Shown here one piece after another: positions 43,778 to 52,107 of a DNA stretch of 64,000 nt. This stretch comes from Arthrobacter sp. OV608 (GTDB taxonomy: Bacteria > Actinomycetota > Actinomycetes > Actinomycetales > Micrococcaceae). The translations under genes and the position numbers were made by a program. The notes under the pieces are model-generated. The model had not been told where the DNA came from, did not search any database, and saw only the letters and a list, made by a program, of their open reading frames with translations. The DNA lies in assembly GCA_900110595.1 (NCBI GenBank), contig FOEZ01000010.1:1-64000 (forward strand), given 5' to 3'. The first letter of the stretch is position 1; every line of letters starts with the position of its first letter.

Positions 43778-44422
43778 GTGACCCACTTCGACGACGACGA
43801 CGTTCCCGCCTCCGCCGGCTATCCGGCGGAGGGCGGCGCCCACCATTCAAAGCACCAGAAGGTGGACCGGCCGCGCATTGAGGCTGCCGTCCGCGAGATC
43901 CTCATTGCTATCGGGGAAGACCCGGACCGCGGCGGCCTCGTGGACACTCCCAAACGGGTGGCCAAGGCATATGCCGAGGTGTTTGCCGGGCTGCACCACG
44001 ACCCCGCCGACGTCCTGTCCACCACCTTCGACCTGGACCATGAAGAACTGGTGCTGGTCAAGGACATCCCGTTCTACTCCACCTGTGAGCACCACCTGGT
44101 GCCGTTCCACGGTGTGGCCCACGTGGGCTACATCCCCTCGCATGACGGCAAGGTGACCGGGCTGAGCAAGCTGGCCCGGCTCGTGGATATCTACGCCCGC
44201 CGTCCCCAGGTGCAGGAGCGCCTCACCACGGAGATCGTTGAAGCGATGGTCCGCCACCTCAAGCCGCGTGGCGCCATCGTTGTTGTTGAATGCGAACACA
44301 TGTGCATGTCCATGCGCGGTATCCGCAAGCCCGGAGCAAAGACCGTCACCAGTGCGGTCCGCGGGCAGCTTCATGACCCGGCCACGCGCGCCGAAGCCAT
44401 GAGCCTTATCCTCGGAAGGTAA
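43778..44422 (+). CDS. folE: GTP cyclohydrolase I
   Basis: 214 residues from the GTG at 43778, 10 bases after ftsH. The N-terminal 30 residues are an Asp/His-rich extension. The core has [20 protein letters not shown], the zinc/catalytic [12 protein letters not shown] (Cys103, His106) and [18 protein letters not shown]. It opens GTP to 7,8-dihydroneopterin triphosphate, the first step of folate synthesis. No strong ribosome binding site is visible at the GTG, suggesting coupling to ftsH or a weak start. Confidence 0.95.
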   Translation: MTHFDDDDVPASAGYPAEGGAHHSKHQKVDRPRIEAAVREILIAIGEDPDRGGLVDTPKRVAKAYAEVFAGLHHDPADVLSTTFDLDHEELVLVKDIPFYSTCEHHLVPFHGVAHVGYIPSHDGKVTGLSKLARLVDIYARRPQVQERLTTEIVEAMVRHLKPRGAIVVVECEHMCMSMRGIRKPGAKTVTSAVRGQLHDPATRAEAMSLILGR

Positions 44423-44432
44423 TCAACAGACC

Positions 44433-45353
44433 ATGGATTCACTCGCTGCAGCGCCGGGAACCGGCCCCGCAACCTCGCCACTGCCCGTCCTGCGCAAACC
44501 GCGGCCGGCAGCCCGCTTCGAAGACCTGCCCACCGACCGCACGCTCGTCATGGGCATTGTGAACGTTACGCCGGACTCCTTCAGCGACGGCGGCCAGCAC
44601 GGCACGGCCGATTCCGCCATCGCCGCCGGGCTCCGGATGTTCTACGCGGGAGCGGACATCATCGACGTCGGAGGCGAATCCACGCGTCCCGGCGCGGAAG
44701 ACGTCAGCCCCGAGGAAGAACAGCGGCGCGTGATTCCCGTGATCGAGGCGCTGGTCAAGGCCGGCGCCCTGGTCAGCATCGACACCATCCACGCCTCCAC
44801 CGCGGCGGCCGCACTGCAGGCCGGCGCGGCCATCATCAACGACGTTTCCGGGCTCACCATGGAACCCGAAATGGCCGAGCTCGCGGCGTCCTCCAAGGCC
44901 CCGTACATCCTCACGCACCGCCGCGGCGACGCCCGCACCATGAACTCCCTCGCGGAGTACAAGGACGTAGCCGCCGAAGTGGTGGCCGAACTGGCCGGCG
45001 TCCGGGACAAGCTTTATGCCGCGGGCGTCAGCCCGGAGCAGATCATCATCGATCCGGGCCTGGGGTTCGCCAAGAACGATGCCCAGAACTGGGAACTGCT
45101 GCAGAACCTGGACCAGTTGGACAGCCTGGGCCACAAGGTCCTGGTGGGTGCTTCCCGCAAAAGGTTCCTCGGCACACTCCTGACCGTTGCCGGCAAGACG
45201 GCCGCCCCCCAGGAACGTGACGCCGCCACCGCAGCCATTACCGCCATCAGCGCCTACCGGGGTGCCTGGGCAGTGCGCGTGCACGACGTCGGCCCCAGCC
45301 TGGACGCCGTGAAGGTTGCCGCGCGCATGGCCGCCCCAAGAACCAGCCAGTAG
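44433..45353 (+). CDS. folP: Dihydropteroate synthase
   Basis: 306 residues. After a 30-residue Pro-rich leader, VMGIVNVTPDSFSDGG (39-54) is the pterin-binding signature, followed by DVGGESTRPGAE, ALVSIDTIHASTAAAAL, INDVSGL and LVGASRKRFLG. It joins p-aminobenzoate to dihydropterin pyrophosphate and is the sulfonamide target. It starts 10 bases after folE, with GGAAGG further upstream. folB follows 8 bases after its stop. Confidence 0.94.
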   Translation: MDSLAAAPGTGPATSPLPVLRKPRPAARFEDLPTDRTLVMGIVNVTPDSFSDGGQHGTADSAIAAGLRMFYAGADIIDVGGESTRPGAEDVSPEEEQRRVIPVIEALVKAGALVSIDTIHASTAAAALQAGAAIINDVSGLTMEPEMAELAASSKAPYILTHRRGDARTMNSLAEYKDVAAEVVAELAGVRDKLYAAGVSPEQIIIDPGLGFAKNDAQNWELLQNLDQLDSLGHKVLVGASRKRFLGTLLTVAGKTAAPQERDAATAAITAISAYRGAWAVRVHDVGPSLDAVKVAARMAAPRTSQ

Positions 45354-45361
45354 GCCCAGCC

Positions 45362-45784
45362 ATGGACAGGATTACGCTGACCGGTGTCACCGCCGTCGGC
45401 CATCACGGAGTCTTTGATTTCGAACGCCGTGAAGGCCAGCCGTTTGTGGTGGACGCGGTGCTCCACCTGGACTTTGCCAAGGCCGCGGAATCGGACGACG
45501 TCCGGGACACCGCGCACTACGGCGAGGTGGCGCAGCGTATTACTGAATGGATTTCCGGCGAACCGCTGAACCTGATCGAGGCGCTTGCTGTGCGGATCGC
45601 GGACAGCCTGCTCAGCGAATTCCGGCTTGAGGCCGTGGACATCACCGTGCATAAGCCGCAGGCACCCATCGAGGTTCCCTTCGGCGACGTTGCGGTCAGC
45701 GTCCACCGGGCCAGGAATGACGCACGCCTGGACACTGCCGGCCAGGACAACAGGGAGAGACCAGCGCAGGGGGAAGCCGCATGA
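45362..45784 (+). CDS. folB: Dihydroneopterin aldolase
   Basis: 140 residues. DRITLTGVTAVGHHGVFDFERREGQPFVVDAVL (opening) is the standard start. DTAHYGEVAQRI carries the Tyr active-site region, NLIEALAVRIAD follows, and VHKPQAPIEVPFGDVAVSVHR closes the core. It cleaves dihydroneopterin to hydroxymethyldihydropterin and glycolaldehyde. Its last four bases (ATGA) overlap the folK start, indicating translational coupling. Confidence 0.93.
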   Translation: MDRITLTGVTAVGHHGVFDFERREGQPFVVDAVLHLDFAKAAESDDVRDTAHYGEVAQRITEWISGEPLNLIEALAVRIADSLLSEFRLEAVDITVHKPQAPIEVPFGDVAVSVHRARNDARLDTAGQDNRERPAQGEAA

Positions 45785-46326
45785 ACTCCATGTATTCCAA
45801 GGTGGTGCTTGCCCTGGGCAGCAACCTTGGTGAACGCAACGAGACCCTGACCGAAGCCGTTGCGGACCTGGTTGACCCGCCCGAGGTCCGCCTCCTAGCG
45901 GTTTCGCCCATTGTGCAGACCAAGGCCGTGGGCGGTCCGCCGAACCAGCCGGATTTCCTGAACATGGTGATCACTGTCGAAACCAGCCTCACTCCGGAGG
46001 AGTTGCTGGAACACTGCCAGTCAGTCGAAAACAAGCACCACCGCGTTCGGGAGGTGCGCTGGGGCCCGCGGACGCTCGACGTCGACATCATTACGTACGG
46101 CGACCTGCGCAGCGATGACCCTGTCCTCACCCTGCCGCATCCGCGCGCGGCAAGCCGCGCCTTCGTCCTGTGCCCCTGGTCGCTGATCGAGCCCGCAGCC
46201 ACGCTGAACGGTGAACGCATCAGCGTCCTTGCCGCCCGGGCTGATGATTTCGGCGACCTTGCCCTGTTCGACGGCTTCGGCGACTTCGACGGCCTGCCCA
46301 CGGCAGGAGCTGTGGAGGAGCGATGA
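45781..46326 (+). CDS. folK: 2-amino-4-hydroxy-6-hydroxymethyldihydropteridine pyrophosphokinase
   Basis: 181 residues. KVVLALGSNLGERNETL opens the protein, PDFLNMVITVETSLTPEELL follows, and RWGPRTLDVDIITYG carries the paired Asp residues that bind Mg-ATP. LPHPRAASRAFVLCPW is the C-terminal signature. It transfers pyrophosphate from ATP to the pterin before dihydropteroate synthase. It overlaps both folB (ATGA) and the DUF3180 gene (ATGA at 46323-46326). Confidence 0.95.
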   Translation: MNSMYSKVVLALGSNLGERNETLTEAVADLVDPPEVRLLAVSPIVQTKAVGGPPNQPDFLNMVITVETSLTPEELLEHCQSVENKHHRVREVRWGPRTLDVDIITYGDLRSDDPVLTLPHPRAASRAFVLCPWSLIEPAATLNGERISVLAARADDFGDLALFDGFGDFDGLPTAGAVEER

Positions 46327-46871
46327 AACCCCTCAATCCGCTGCGCCTGATGCTGATCTGCGTCATCCTGGCCGTGGCGGGCTGGTCGGCCACGGTGGTG
46401 ACCAGCCGCTACGGCATGGCCACTCCCGTCCTGCCGGCCACCGCGCTGGCCACGATGGGCGTGATTGTGGCCATCACCCTGATCCTTGGCATCAGGATCC
46501 TGCGGTGGCGCAACAGCAACAAACCCAACAGCTCCAAGAAAAAAACACTGCTCGATCCCCTCCTCGCGGCCCGGACCCTGGTGCTCGCGCAGGCCTGCGC
46601 CTACGCGGGGACGGTCCTGCTGGGTTGGCACGTGGGAATCTTCCTGGACCAGCTGAGGATCTGGAGCCTGCGCAGCAACCAGGGCATTACCTGGCTGGCG
46701 CTGGCGATGGCCGCCGGCGGACTGGTGATGATCGTGGTTGGCTTCCTTGTGGAGCGGTTCTGCAAGATCCCGCCGGAGGATGGCGATACCAACGGCACAG
46801 ACGGGAAGACGGGCCGATCGGTACGCGGCGAAGCCACAGGGGAAGGCGAATATGCATACCGGGGCGATTGA
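46323..46871 (+). CDS. DUF3180 membrane protein
   Basis: 182 residues with four hydrophobic segments (about 9-26, 34-56, 82-103 and 119-143) and a polar Gly/Thr-rich tail. DUF3180 is an actinobacterial family repeatedly found next to folK and has no assigned function. Its tail overlaps the next gene by 20 bases, and it overlaps folK by four, so it is part of the same transcript. Confidence 0.82.
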   Translation: MKPLNPLRLMLICVILAVAGWSATVVTSRYGMATPVLPATALATMGVIVAITLILGIRILRWRNSNKPNSSKKKTLLDPLLAARTLVLAQACAYAGTVLLGWHVGIFLDQLRIWSLRSNQGITWLALAMAAGGLVMIVVGFLVERFCKIPPEDGDTNGTDGKTGRSVRGEATGEGEYAYRGD

Positions 46872-47364
46872 CCCGCCGGGAATCATCTGGCAGCGCGTAT
46901 CACCAAAGTACGTCACCGTCCGGCTGGTGGAGTGGGCGCTGGCGAACCTCATTACTGTGCTCCTGCTGTCCCTGCCCCTGGTGTTTGTGCTGCTTGGTGT
47001 GTGGGCATGGCCGCCGCTGTGGCTTGCCGTCACCGTGCCCGCCGTGGCGCTGGTCCTGGCGCTGTGGAGGCTGGTGCTGATCCCGCGGCAGGTCCGCGCC
47101 ATCGGCTACGCGGAACGGGATGACGACCTGCTCATCAGGACCGGCATCTTTTTCCAGCGCACCATGGCCGTCCCCTACGGCCGCATGCAATACGTGGACA
47201 TCGGCGTAGGTCCGGTGGAGCGCGGGCTGGGCCTGTGCACCCTGAAACTTCACACTGCCTCGCCCGGCACCCGCGCGCACATCCCCGGGCTGCCCGCGGC
47301 GGAAGGGGCACGGCTCCGTGAACAGCTCGCGGCGCGGGGCGAAGCCAGGCTGGCTGGACTGTGA
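46852..47364 (+). CDS. Bacterial PH-domain (bPH2, YdbS-like) membrane protein
   Basis: 170 residues from ATG 46852 with GGAAGG upstream. Two hydrophobic segments (WALANLITVLLLSLPLVFVL and WLAVTVPAVALVLALW) are followed by a bPH2 domain: EDDLLIRTG-like strand DDDLLIRTGIFFQRT, then VPYGRMQYVDIGVGPVERGLGLCTLKLHT. This matches YdbS of B. subtilis, which works with YdbT; the pair has been linked to resistance to amylolysin-type peptides and to export. The stop overlaps the GTG of the larger YdbT-like gene (GTGA). Confidence 0.83.
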   Translation: MHTGAIDPPGIIWQRVSPKYVTVRLVEWALANLITVLLLSLPLVFVLLGVWAWPPLWLAVTVPAVALVLALWRLVLIPRQVRAIGYAERDDDLLIRTGIFFQRTMAVPYGRMQYVDIGVGPVERGLGLCTLKLHTASPGTRAHIPGLPAAEGARLREQLAARGEARLAGL

Positions 47365-49034
47365 GGGCAGAGGGACCGCGTCCCGAGCCCGGCGCCCCCA
47401 GCACAGCCCCCGCCCCGGCCATTACCGACCCTGCTGCTCCCCGTGTTGCCCCCGCCAACGGAACCGCGGAACCCCAAGGTGTGGCAGCCAGCACGGCCGA
47501 CGGCGAATGGCTGCGGGTGCACCCGGCGTCGCCTTTTGTACGTGGCTGGGTGGCCCTGGCTGCCATTGGATTCTTTTTCGGCCGGGACGTTTTTGAGCGG
47601 GCGCTCCAGGGGCGGCCGATCCTGGAGGACGAGTTCGCCGGCCGCGCGCCCTGGCTGCTGGCCGGTGGCGGCATCATACTGGCGATTGCGGTGCTGGGTT
47701 TCATCCTCACCTGGTACTTCACGAAATACCAGGTGTCCGGAGGCTACGTCCGGGTGAATACCGGCTTCATTTTCCGGCAGCAGCGCCAGGCACGGCTGGA
47801 CCGGGTGCAGGCCATCGACATTGAGCAGCCCCTGCTGGCGCGGATCTTCGGCCTGGCCGAGCTCAAATTCGAGGTGGCCGACGCGGGGGAGTCCGCCGTG
47901 CGCCTTGCCTACCTCACCATGGAGGAAGCCCGCCAGCTCCGCGCCACCATCCTGGCGCGTGCCGCGGGCGTGGCCGTGGACCCGTCCCGCCCCGACGGGC
48001 CGGCACCCGAGGCGCCGGAATATCCGGTACTGGCGGTGCCGCCGTCGCGCCTTATCGGTTCCCTGCTGCTCAGTGAGCAAAGCGTCTTTGTGCTGCTGGG
48101 CGGGGTGGCGTCCGTTGTTCTTTCCGCCATCACTGACAACCGCGGTTTCTACTTTTACCTGATTCCGGCTGCCCTGGGCCTGGCGGCAAGCTACTGGAAC
48201 CTGTTCAACAAGGGCTACAACTTCACTGCGGCCATCTCGCCGGACGGCATCCGGCTCCGCTACGGGTTGCTGGACACCCAGGCCCAGACGCTTCCGCCGG
48301 GCCGGATCCAGGCGCTGAAAGTCGGCCAGCCTCCATTATGGCGGGCGCTGGGCTGGTACCGGATCCAGGTCAATGTGGCCGGGTACGGCGGCGTCGAGAA
48401 CGCTGCCGAGGGCTCCGCGCGGACCACGCTCCTGCCGGTGGGGAGGCTGGAAGACGTGATGGCGATCCTGGCGCTCGTGCTCCCGGATCCGGGCACGGCG
48501 AATCCTGCCGACGTCTTCGGCGCAGGGCTCCATGGCCTGGATTCCGACGGCGGATTCGTCACCACGCCGCGCAGGGCCCGCCTGCTTGCGCCACTGGGGT
48601 GGCGCCGGAACGGTTTTGCCGCCACGGACACCGCACTGCTGATCCGGTCCGGCCGCTGTTGGCGTGAACTTGTGATGGTGCCGCACCAGCGGACCCAGTC
48701 CCTGGCACTGCATCAGGGCCCGCTGGCGCGCCGGTTCCGCGTGGCTGATCTGGTATTGCACACCACCGTTGGGCCGGTTACGCCGCGGTTGCGGCAGGCC
48801 GGCGAGGAGCAGGCACTCGCGCTTTTTGACGCCCAGTCCGCCCGGGCGCGGCTGGCCCGGAAGCGGCAGACTACTGAACAGTGGCTGGCCCAGGTGGCCC
48901 CTGGCACCCCGCTCGGTGATGCGGGGCTTCCGGGTAAGCCCGCCGCCGGGCCCGAGCTGGCAAGTGAGCATCAGCCGGCGGAGGGGCCTGCTGAAACCCC
49001 GATCCCAACCCAGAAAGGCCAGCATCATGGCTAA
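47361..49034 (+). CDS. Large PH-domain (YdbT-like) membrane protein
   Basis: 557 residues from a GTG overlapping the previous stop. It holds three bPH2-type modules interleaved with paired membrane segments: about 50-100 (GWVALAAIGFFFGRDVF, LLAGGGIILAIAVLGFILTW), a second helix pair near 230-275, and a soluble third module. Repeated phrases such as QARLDRVQAIDIEQPLLARIFG and QTLPPGRIQALKVGQPPLWR are typical of YdbT. A Pro/Ala-rich tail ends the protein. It probably forms a membrane complex with the smaller PH protein upstream. Confidence 0.83.
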   Translation: MRAEGPRPEPGAPSTAPAPAITDPAAPRVAPANGTAEPQGVAASTADGEWLRVHPASPFVRGWVALAAIGFFFGRDVFERALQGRPILEDEFAGRAPWLLAGGGIILAIAVLGFILTWYFTKYQVSGGYVRVNTGFIFRQQRQARLDRVQAIDIEQPLLARIFGLAELKFEVADAGESAVRLAYLTMEEARQLRATILARAAGVAVDPSRPDGPAPEAPEYPVLAVPPSRLIGSLLLSEQSVFVLLGGVASVVLSAITDNRGFYFYLIPAALGLAASYWNLFNKGYNFTAAISPDGIRLRYGLLDTQAQTLPPGRIQALKVGQPPLWRALGWYRIQVNVAGYGGVENAAEGSARTTLLPVGRLEDVMAILALVLPDPGTANPADVFGAGLHGLDSDGGFVTTPRRARLLAPLGWRRNGFAATDTALLIRSGRCWRELVMVPHQRTQSLALHQGPLARRFRVADLVLHTTVGPVTPRLRQAGEEQALALFDAQSARARLARKRQTTEQWLAQVAPGTPLGDAGLPGKPAAGPELASEHQPAEGPAETPIPTQKGQHHG

Positions 49035-49920
49035 GCCCGGGCGCCTCGGCGTCGGAATCATCGGTGCGGGCAAGGTGGGTGCGGTACTCGGCGCAGCCCT
49101 GCGCGCAGCCGAACACGCCGTCGTGGGAGTCTCAGCTGTTTCGGACGCAAGCCGTGAACGCGCGGAGACGCTGCTGCCCGGAGTGCCCGTCCTGGAAATC
49201 CAGGAAATCGTGGAGCGGGCTGAGCTGGTGCTGCTGGCCGTGCCGGACGACGCCCTGCCTGGACTGGTTGACGGATTGGCGAAACTCGGTGCATGGCAGC
49301 CGGGCCAACTGGTTGCGCACACGTCCGGCCGGTTCGGGGTGGGGGTGCTGCGTCCGGTGCGCGCGGCCGGCGCCGTCCCGCTGGCGCTGCATCCTGCCAT
49401 GACTTTCACCGGGATGAGCCTGGACCTGACCCGGCTGCTGGATTGCACGTTCGGGGTCACCGCCGACGCCGCCATGCTGCCCATTGCGCAGGCGCTGGTG
49501 GTGGAAATGGGCGCAGAACCGGTGGCCATTGCCGAGGCCGACCGGATCCTTTACCACGCAGCCCTGGCGCACGGATCAAACCATCTGGTGACCCTTGTGG
49601 CGCAGGCTTCCGAGCTGCTGCGCGATGTCGGCGTCGAATTGCCGGAGCGGATGCTGGGTCCGTTGTTGCGGGCCACCCTGGAGAACGCGCTGGCGTCGGG
49701 GGAGTCCGCCCTGACCGGGCCGGTGGCGCGGGGCGATGTGGGAACCGTGAAAGCCCACGCGGAAGCCTTGCGGGAGTTCGACGGCGGACGGCAGGGCGAT
49801 GTGCTGGCGGCTTACCTTGCCATGGCGCGCGCCACAGCCCTCCGCGCCGAGGGGCGCGGGCTGCTCAAACCTGACCAGCTGGGGGAACTGCGCAAGGCCC
49901 TGGAACCGGAGGAAGACTGA
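49027..49920 (+). CDS. Rossmann-fold/DUF2520 protein, candidate ketopantoate reductase
   Basis: 297 residues overlapping the YdbT-like gene by 8 bases. An N-terminal nucleotide-binding domain begins [19 protein letters not shown] and includes [14 protein letters not shown] and [10 protein letters not shown]. The C-terminal helical DUF2520 domain contains LALHPAMTF and [18 protein letters not shown]. This 6-phosphogluconate-dehydrogenase-like architecture sits 2 bases before panC, and PanG-type ketopantoate reductases of other bacteria have a related fold. Supply of pantoate to PanC is thus a reasonable inference, not shown. Confidence 0.8.
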   Translation: MAKPGRLGVGIIGAGKVGAVLGAALRAAEHAVVGVSAVSDASRERAETLLPGVPVLEIQEIVERAELVLLAVPDDALPGLVDGLAKLGAWQPGQLVAHTSGRFGVGVLRPVRAAGAVPLALHPAMTFTGMSLDLTRLLDCTFGVTADAAMLPIAQALVVEMGAEPVAIAEADRILYHAALAHGSNHLVTLVAQASELLRDVGVELPERMLGPLLRATLENALASGESALTGPVARGDVGTVKAHAEALREFDGGRQGDVLAAYLAMARATALRAEGRGLLKPDQLGELRKALEPEED

Positions 49921-49922
49921 AG

Positions 49923-50855
49923 ATGCCCATCAAACTCGTCACAACTGTTGCTGATCTGCACTCCCAGAGCGCCCAGCTCCTCACCGATAAAAACGGAACG
50001 TCCCAGGGCCTGGTTCCAACGATGGGCGCACTCCACGAGGGGCATGCCGCGTTGGCGCGGACCGCCGTCGAGCAGAACGACGTTGTGGTGGCCACCATCT
50101 TCGTCAATCCGCTGCAGTTCGGTGATGCCACGGACCTGGACCGCTATCCGCGGACGCTGGATGCCGACCTTGCCCTGCTGGAAGCGCAGGGCGTGGACCT
50201 GGCTTTTGCGCCGTCCGTGGAGGAGGTGTATCCCGGCGGCGAACCGCTGGTGCGGATCACCTCCGGCAGGCTCGGTGAGAAGTGGGAGGGGGCTTCCCGG
50301 CCCGGCCACTTTGACGGCGCCCTCACCGTAGTGGCCAAGCTGCTGCATTACGGAACCCCTGGGGCCGGGCTGTCCGCTGGCAAGGCGGTAGACAGTGAGG
50401 GGGCGCCGGGCGGCCTGCCGGCCTACCGCGCCTACTTCGGCCAAAAGGACGCCCAGCAGTTGGCGCTGGTCCGGCGGATGGTGTCGGATCTGAACTTCCC
50501 GGTGGAGATCGTGGGCGTGCCCACGGTCCGCTCAGCCGACGGGTTGGCGCTCTCCAGCCGAAACCGCTTCCTGTCCGACGACGAGCGCGAGGCTGCGCTG
50601 GTGCTGTCGCGGGCGTTGCGGCTGCTTGAGGAGCGGGCAAAAGCGCGGGAGCCGCTGGACCTGGAGTCTGCGCAGACGATGGTGCAGTCGCAGCCGCTGG
50701 TGGGGTTGGACTACTTCGATGTTGTGGATCCTGACACGCTTGAGCCCTTGGCGGAGAACTGCCGGGAGACGCCGTTCCGGGGTGAGGCTTTGGCCCTCAT
50801 CGCTGCCAAGGTGGGGCCGGTGCGGCTGATCGACAATATGCCGCTGAGCTCCTAG
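49923..50855 (+). CDS. panC: Pantothenate synthetase
   Basis: 310 residues, slightly longer than the usual 280-290. [17 protein letters not shown] (31-47) carries the HIGH-like motif, [13 protein letters not shown] follows, and EEVYP lies ahead of the pantoate pocket. [17 protein letters not shown] and [13 protein letters not shown] (KMSKS-like) are also present. An insertion of about 20 small residues ([20 protein letters not shown]) lies before YFGQKDAQQ. It condenses pantoate with beta-alanine using ATP. Last gene of the folate-pantothenate block. Confidence 0.94.
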   Translation: MPIKLVTTVADLHSQSAQLLTDKNGTSQGLVPTMGALHEGHAALARTAVEQNDVVVATIFVNPLQFGDATDLDRYPRTLDADLALLEAQGVDLAFAPSVEEVYPGGEPLVRITSGRLGEKWEGASRPGHFDGALTVVAKLLHYGTPGAGLSAGKAVDSEGAPGGLPAYRAYFGQKDAQQLALVRRMVSDLNFPVEIVGVPTVRSADGLALSSRNRFLSDDEREAALVLSRALRLLEERAKAREPLDLESAQTMVQSQPLVGLDYFDVVDPDTLEPLAENCRETPFRGEALALIAAKVGPVRLIDNMPLSS

Positions 50856-50974
50856 CGCCAGCGCTTTCCCCTGCTTGAGCTGCTGGCGCTTGTAGGTTCC
50901 TGAACCTGTTGCGCAGGCGGAAGGTACCGGGCCGTGGGCTGGCTTACCGCAACACGTAGTGGGGTTTATCTGCG

Positions 50975-51241
50975 CTAAATTCCAGGCCGGCCGCGGCTGG
51001 TCATCAACTGTTCGAGGAGCGCCTGTTCTGGACGGCCCGGGTTCCGGGCGACGCAGCGGCGGAGCCTGGCCCTGGCGAGCTCCTCGCCCGGCTCGTGGCT
51101 GCAGAGGATCTCGTCGATGATCTCTTGGGCCTGCCATCGAAGTGACTCGATGGCGAACTGGCGGATCTCGGCGGGAGTGTCGCCACTCATCCACGGATCG
51201 GGATCCGAGGGCACGCTTTGGAACATCCGCTCTGCTGACAT
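50975..51241 (-). CDS. Small hypothetical protein, 88 aa
   Basis: The ATG at 51241 has AAGGAGG seven bases upstream. The protein opens MSAERMFQSVPSDPDPWMSG. A charged helical body follows (EIRQFAIESLRWQAQEIIDE, then ARLRRCVARNPGRPEQALLEQLM). No known domain. It is divergent from a TetR regulator, and a strong palindrome lies between the two genes, so it may be that regulator's target. Confidence 0.6.
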   Translation of the reverse strand: MSAERMFQSVPSDPDPWMSGDTPAEIRQFAIESLRWQAQEIIDEILCSHEPGEELARARLRRCVARNPGRPEQALLEQLMTSRGRPGI

Positions 51242-51325
51242 AGGAGCCTCCTTGCACCAATCCGAGCGGCCGGTGGGCTGGCCCCTGCGGCGTAGTAAGC
51301 ACTGCGCGTAAGCGAACACTACCGC

Positions 51326-51349
51326 GGGGAAGACCGGTCTGTCTTCCCC
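51326..51349. promoter_or_regulatory. TetR-type operator palindrome
   Basis: GGGGAAGAC (51326-51334) and GTCTTCCCC (51341-51349) are perfect 9-bp arms around CGGTCT. The internal AGACCGGTCT is a second perfect palindrome. It lies 24 bases upstream of the TetR start and within the shared promoter with the divergent small gene. Autorepression is the likely role. Confidence 0.65.
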
Positions 51350-51373
51350 TCACGGCGGTAAACTGGAATTGTC

Positions 51374-52045
51374 ATGAATCCAGAAGCGGAGTATCCAGCA
51401 GTCAATGCGATTGACCAGGCATTGTCAGCCGAGCCTGCAGCGGCCGTTCATGCGCCTGTGGTTACTGAACCGCCCGCCCCGGAGAGTGCCGCCGCCAAGT
51501 CCGTGGCCAGGATCATGACGGTGGCTTATGAGCTTTTCTCCCGGCGAGGCGTCCGGGATGTCGGCGTGAATGAACTGATTGAGCGGTCCGGCGTGGCAAA
51601 GGCCACGTTCTATCGCCATTTCCCGTCGAAGGACGCCCTGGTCCTGGCCTTCCTCGAACAGCGGGACAAGCAGTGGACCGTGGAGGCCATCGTCTCCGAA
51701 GCCCGGCGCCGCGGAAACACACCCACCGAGCAGCTGTTAGCCATTTTCGACGTCTTCGGAGACTGGTTCCTGCGGGAGGACTTCGAGGCCTGCTCCTTCA
51801 TCAACGTCCTGCTGGAGATGGGCCCGGCGCACCCGCTGGGCCAGGCCAGCATCGACTACCTCGCGAAAATCCGGGGACACGTGCAGGCGTTGGCGACAGA
51901 AGCCGGGCTGGAGCGTCCAGACGAGTTCGCACGGTCATGGCACATCCTGATGAAGGGCTCCATCATCTCCGCCACCGAGGGCGACATGCAGGCAGCCAAG
52001 CGCGCCCAACAGATGGCCGGCTGGCTGATCGAGCACCACCGCTGA
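51374..52045 (+). CDS. TetR/AcrR family transcriptional regulator
   Basis: 223 residues. A 40-residue Ala/Pro/Glu-rich N-terminal arm precedes the DNA-binding domain (AYELFSRRGVRDVGVNELIE, RSGVAKATFYRHFPSKDALV; helix-turn-helix about 64-83). The ligand domain includes FGDWFLREDFEACSFINVLLEMGP, typical of the TetR_C family that often controls efflux or short-chain dehydrogenase genes. A strong operator-like palindrome immediately upstream supports autoregulation. Confidence 0.87.
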   Translation: MNPEAEYPAVNAIDQALSAEPAAAVHAPVVTEPPAPESAAAKSVARIMTVAYELFSRRGVRDVGVNELIERSGVAKATFYRHFPSKDALVLAFLEQRDKQWTVEAIVSEARRRGNTPTEQLLAIFDVFGDWFLREDFEACSFINVLLEMGPAHPLGQASIDYLAKIRGHVQALATEAGLERPDEFARSWHILMKGSIISATEGDMQAAKRAQQMAGWLIEHHR

Positions 52046-52107
52046 AGCTGAGTTGATTGTGCCAGTGGGGGCCGGTGTGCAGCCCAAAGCAACCTCTGCT
52101 CTCGACC

